Shown here piece after piece: positions 5,426 through 6,623 of a DNA stretch of 6,623 nt (position 1 is its first letter; every line of letters begins with the position of its first letter). Made by a program: the position numbers and the translations under genes. This DNA is from Methanosarcina sp. (GTDB lineage: Archaea > Halobacteriota > Methanosarcinia > Methanosarcinales > Methanosarcinaceae). Under the pieces are notes generated by a model. It saw only the letters and a list, made by a program, of their open reading frames with translations, ran no database searches and had not been told where the DNA came from. The DNA is taken from contig PMJC01000249.1 of NCBI GenBank assembly GCA_003157235.1, positions 2,948-9,570 of the forward strand. Direction: 5' to 3'.

Positions 5426-5785
5426 TTGGATACATCACAACTAAGGAAATGTGCACGTTTAATCTACATTACTACTGGAAATATGGATAATGCATCTGAG
5501 ATCGCAAGAGAATTGGTTTCAAAGAGGTTAGCAGCTTGCGTAAATATTTTCCCGATATCCTCAATATACAGGTGGAATGAGACGATAGAGGAAGATAATG
5601 AGATCGCTATGTTTGTAAAAACTGATTCTCTGTGCTTGGAGAATATTATAAAGCTTGTGAAATCTCTACATACCTACAAAATGCCTGCTATTGAATTCTG
5701 GGAAATTGAAGGAGATGAGGAGTATCTTGACTGGGTTCATTTAAATAGCTCAGGAAAAAGGGTTTCAATATCTCGTAAAATCTGA
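5426..5785 (+). CDS. cutA: CutA family protein (divalent-cation tolerance / trimeric signalling-type protein)
   Basis: The 119-residue product matches CutA along nearly its whole length, against a usual 100-115. The signatures are LIYITTG (12-18), ARELVSKRLAACVNIFP (27-43) with the conserved C38-V-N, YRW (48-50), EEDNEIAMFVKT (55-66), LHTYKMPAIE (81-90) and the closing YLDWV (100-104). CutA is a small, very stable cytoplasmic trimer with a ferredoxin-like fold related to PII. It is linked to copper and other divalent-metal tolerance, although its exact role is unsettled. The start is TTG: a TAG (5423-5425) and a TGA (5417-5419) block the frame upstream, GGAGTTGAT (5412-5420) is a near-complete Shine-Dalgarno site 5 nt before it, and the next ATG (residue 20) would remove the first beta strand. 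The C-terminal tail after DWV is a little longer than usual. The gene stands alone between two long spacers. Confidence 0.92.
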   Translation: MDTSQLRKCARLIYITTGNMDNASEIARELVSKRLAACVNIFPISSIYRWNETIEEDNEIAMFVKTDSLCLENIIKLVKSLHTYKMPAIEFWEIEGDEEYLDWVHLNSSGKRVSISRKI

Positions 5786-5885
5786 AATTTACGGTCGAAA
5801 ATTTGAAGTTGAGAGTCTGAAGTGCAAGGAGAATAAAACACTAGTTCTTCGATTCCGATCTAAATCCATAAACAGATATACTGCT

Positions 5886-5924
5886 TTAGGGTCTTTAAAA
5901 ACTGGTTCATTTTTTAAGGGCTAA
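5886..5924 (+). terminator. Possible hairpin terminator after CutA
   Basis: CTTTAAAAA (5893-5901) pairs with TTTTTTAAG (5910-5918) with one mismatch around an 8-nt loop, and TTAG (5886-5889) can pair with CTAA (5921-5924) outside it. The T6 run (5910-5915) is itself an archaeal-type stop signal. It lies about 100 nt after the CutA stop codon with no gene between. Confidence 0.35.
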
Positions 5925-6008
5925 TTAGGCTTATTTTCCCATTTAGATATCGTACATTGTTCCTCAGATACAGATACCGATGAAGAGGAATTTATTTTGT
6001 ATTAAAAT

Positions 6009-6020
6009 GGATAATTATCC
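6009..6020. repeat. Perfect 12-bp palindrome GGATAATTATCC
   Basis: The twelve bases are fully self-complementary. Just after it, TTTTCCTTT (6025-6033) is inverted as AAAGGAAAA (6074-6082), ahead of the small ORF at 6090. Together these could be an operator and leader structure for that ORF. AT-rich palindromes also arise by chance. Confidence 0.3.
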
Positions 6021-6089
6021 TTAATTTTCCTTTAAAAGCTTATTAATACTCTTTTAATATTGAATTTAGCATAAAAGGAAAAATGTAAT

Positions 6090-6185
6090 ATGATGCCCCA
6101 ATTACAAATAAATCTAATTGACCAAAAAATAAATCTCTTATATAACTCAGATATCAATTTTGAAGCTTCATTTTATTCCAGTTGA
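6090..6185 (+). CDS. Possible 31-residue small protein
   Basis: Two adjacent ATG codons (6090, 6093) open a 31-codon frame beginning MMPQLQINLIDQKINLLYN and ending in TGA at 6183-6185. AAAGGAAAA lies about 8-16 nt upstream and could serve as a weak ribosome binding site, though that run is also an arm of an inverted repeat. The stop codon falls inside the left arm of the strong hairpin at 6173-6224, so the unit would be neatly closed by a terminator-like structure. The peptide has no recognised motif, membrane helix or cysteine pair. It may be a real small gene or a chance frame. Confidence 0.2.
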   Translation: MMPQLQINLIDQKINLLYNSDINFEASFYSS

Positions 6186-6224
6186 ATACCCTATAGCTTG
6201 CTTATGGGTATTCGACTGAAATAA
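6173..6224 (+). repeat. 19-bp hairpin (GAATACCC / GGGTATTC core)
   Basis: The arms 6173-6191 and 6206-6224 pair over 19 positions, with one G-T wobble (T6183-G6214) and one C-A mismatch. The core is GAATACCC/GGGTATTC, and the loop is 14 nt. It is the strongest simple hairpin in the window and is more GC-rich than its surroundings. A long T run does not follow, so a bacterial-type terminator is unlikely. A transcript-end structure, an operator or an element end all remain possible. Confidence 0.5.
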
Positions 6225-6492
6225 TCCAAATTCTTAAATCACATAATTAAAACCTGTTTCTAAAAGGTATAGAATTATTTCTGGAAATGCAAAAAATACA
6301 CTTCTCGAAGGGGATGTCTGGGGCCATAGAAAATATATCACAGAGTACTTTAGTATCCTTTCTTCCATATTGACATAAATAAGTAATTTAAAGATGGAAG
6401 ACATTCAAAATGAAAGACTTGCCCAAAAAGTAGCAAACTTGCAGGGCTTTAACCCGAAAATGATATCTTATTAAGAACAGAAGGACTTATGA

Positions 6493-6623
6493 GTAAACAG
6501 ATTGTTGAAGTTGTTTAACAAAAATAGAGGGAAATATTCTTTTGAGTTAAATGCGCAAATAAAAATTCAATCCTTTATCTGGAGCAGTGCTGAAAAACTC
6601 TTGAATATGTTAATTGGTGGATG
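6493..6623 (+). pseudogene. Edge-cut frame resembling the start of a type I modification (HsdM) subunit
   Basis: The frame is open from after a TGA just left of this stretch to the window end, and contains ELNAQIKIQSFIWSSAEKLL. The segment IQSFIWSSAEKLL resembles the first helix of HsdM-type DNA methyltransferase subunits (FIWSxAxxLL). The following NMLIGG does not continue that match, and no convincing start codon or ribosome binding site is seen. It may be a decayed piece, or the resemblance may be accidental. The sequence beyond the right edge would decide. Confidence 0.18.

Larger units (their letters stand above)
5786..6623. other. Spacer after CutA with no confident gene
   Basis: No intact gene longer than about 40 codons is visible to the window edge. 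The region holds a probable CutA terminator, a 12-bp palindrome at 6009-6020, a 9-bp inverted repeat at 6025-6082, a possible 31-codon ORF at 6090-6185, a strong hairpin at 6173-6224, and coding-like scraps in shifting frames from about 6250 onward. One such frame is open through NTLLEGDVWGHRKYITEYFS (about 6295-6354) to a TAA near 6376, and continues in the same frame as MEDIQNERLAQKVANLQGF (6394-6450). No family was recognised for these; they look like the remains of a decayed gene. Confidence 0.45.

Noticed and set aside
5420..5428. CutA extended upstream through the TAG at 5423 by pyrrolysine read-through
   Set aside because: A TGA at 5417 limits the gain to two codons, and the ribosome binding site spacing favours the TTG at 5426.

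Overview
The window looks like an AT-rich stretch of a methanogenic archaeon, most likely Methanosarcina or a close relative. This rests on remembered family resemblance: a tandem-ACT protein of the methanogen type, a Trm112-like protein paired with an archaeal two-TM membrane protein, an archaeal CutA, an IS5-family transposase fossil of a kind common in Methanosarcina, TATA-type promoter candidates, and long gene-poor spacers. No search was run, so the genus is an inference.

Layout: 1-350 is a spacer holding a possible terminator of a gene to the left and the promoter of the first gene. 390-839 (+) encodes a tandem ACT-domain protein. About 984-2082 is a badly decayed IS5-family transposase: all three catalytic codons survive, but in three different frames. 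2441-2623 (+) is a Trm112-like zinc protein, followed 14 nt later by 2638-3387 (+), a protein with an N-terminal beta-type domain and two C-terminal membrane helices. These two probably form one transcription unit. 3388-5425 is a 2-kb spacer without an intact gene but unusually rich in inverted repeats, plus scraps of coding-like sequence on the minus strand. 5426-5785 (+) is CutA. 5786-6623 has no confident gene. It holds a possible 31-codon small ORF that runs into a strong hairpin, several palindromes, and decayed or edge-cut coding scraps, one of which resembles the start of a type I modification subunit.

The four intact genes share no single pathway: amino-acid sensing (ACT), methyltransferase activation (Trm112), an unknown membrane function, and metal tolerance or trimeric signalling (CutA). 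Three of the four appear to use GTG or TTG starts, which the Shine-Dalgarno-like spacing supports. The most unusual part is 3840-4370. A strong TATA-like element is followed by a long bulged inverted repeat, a perfect 14-bp palindrome, a two-tier 66-nt hairpin ending in a T-rich tail, and a further bulged hairpin. That could be one or more structured non-coding RNAs or non-autonomous mobile-element remnants; the sequence alone cannot decide.
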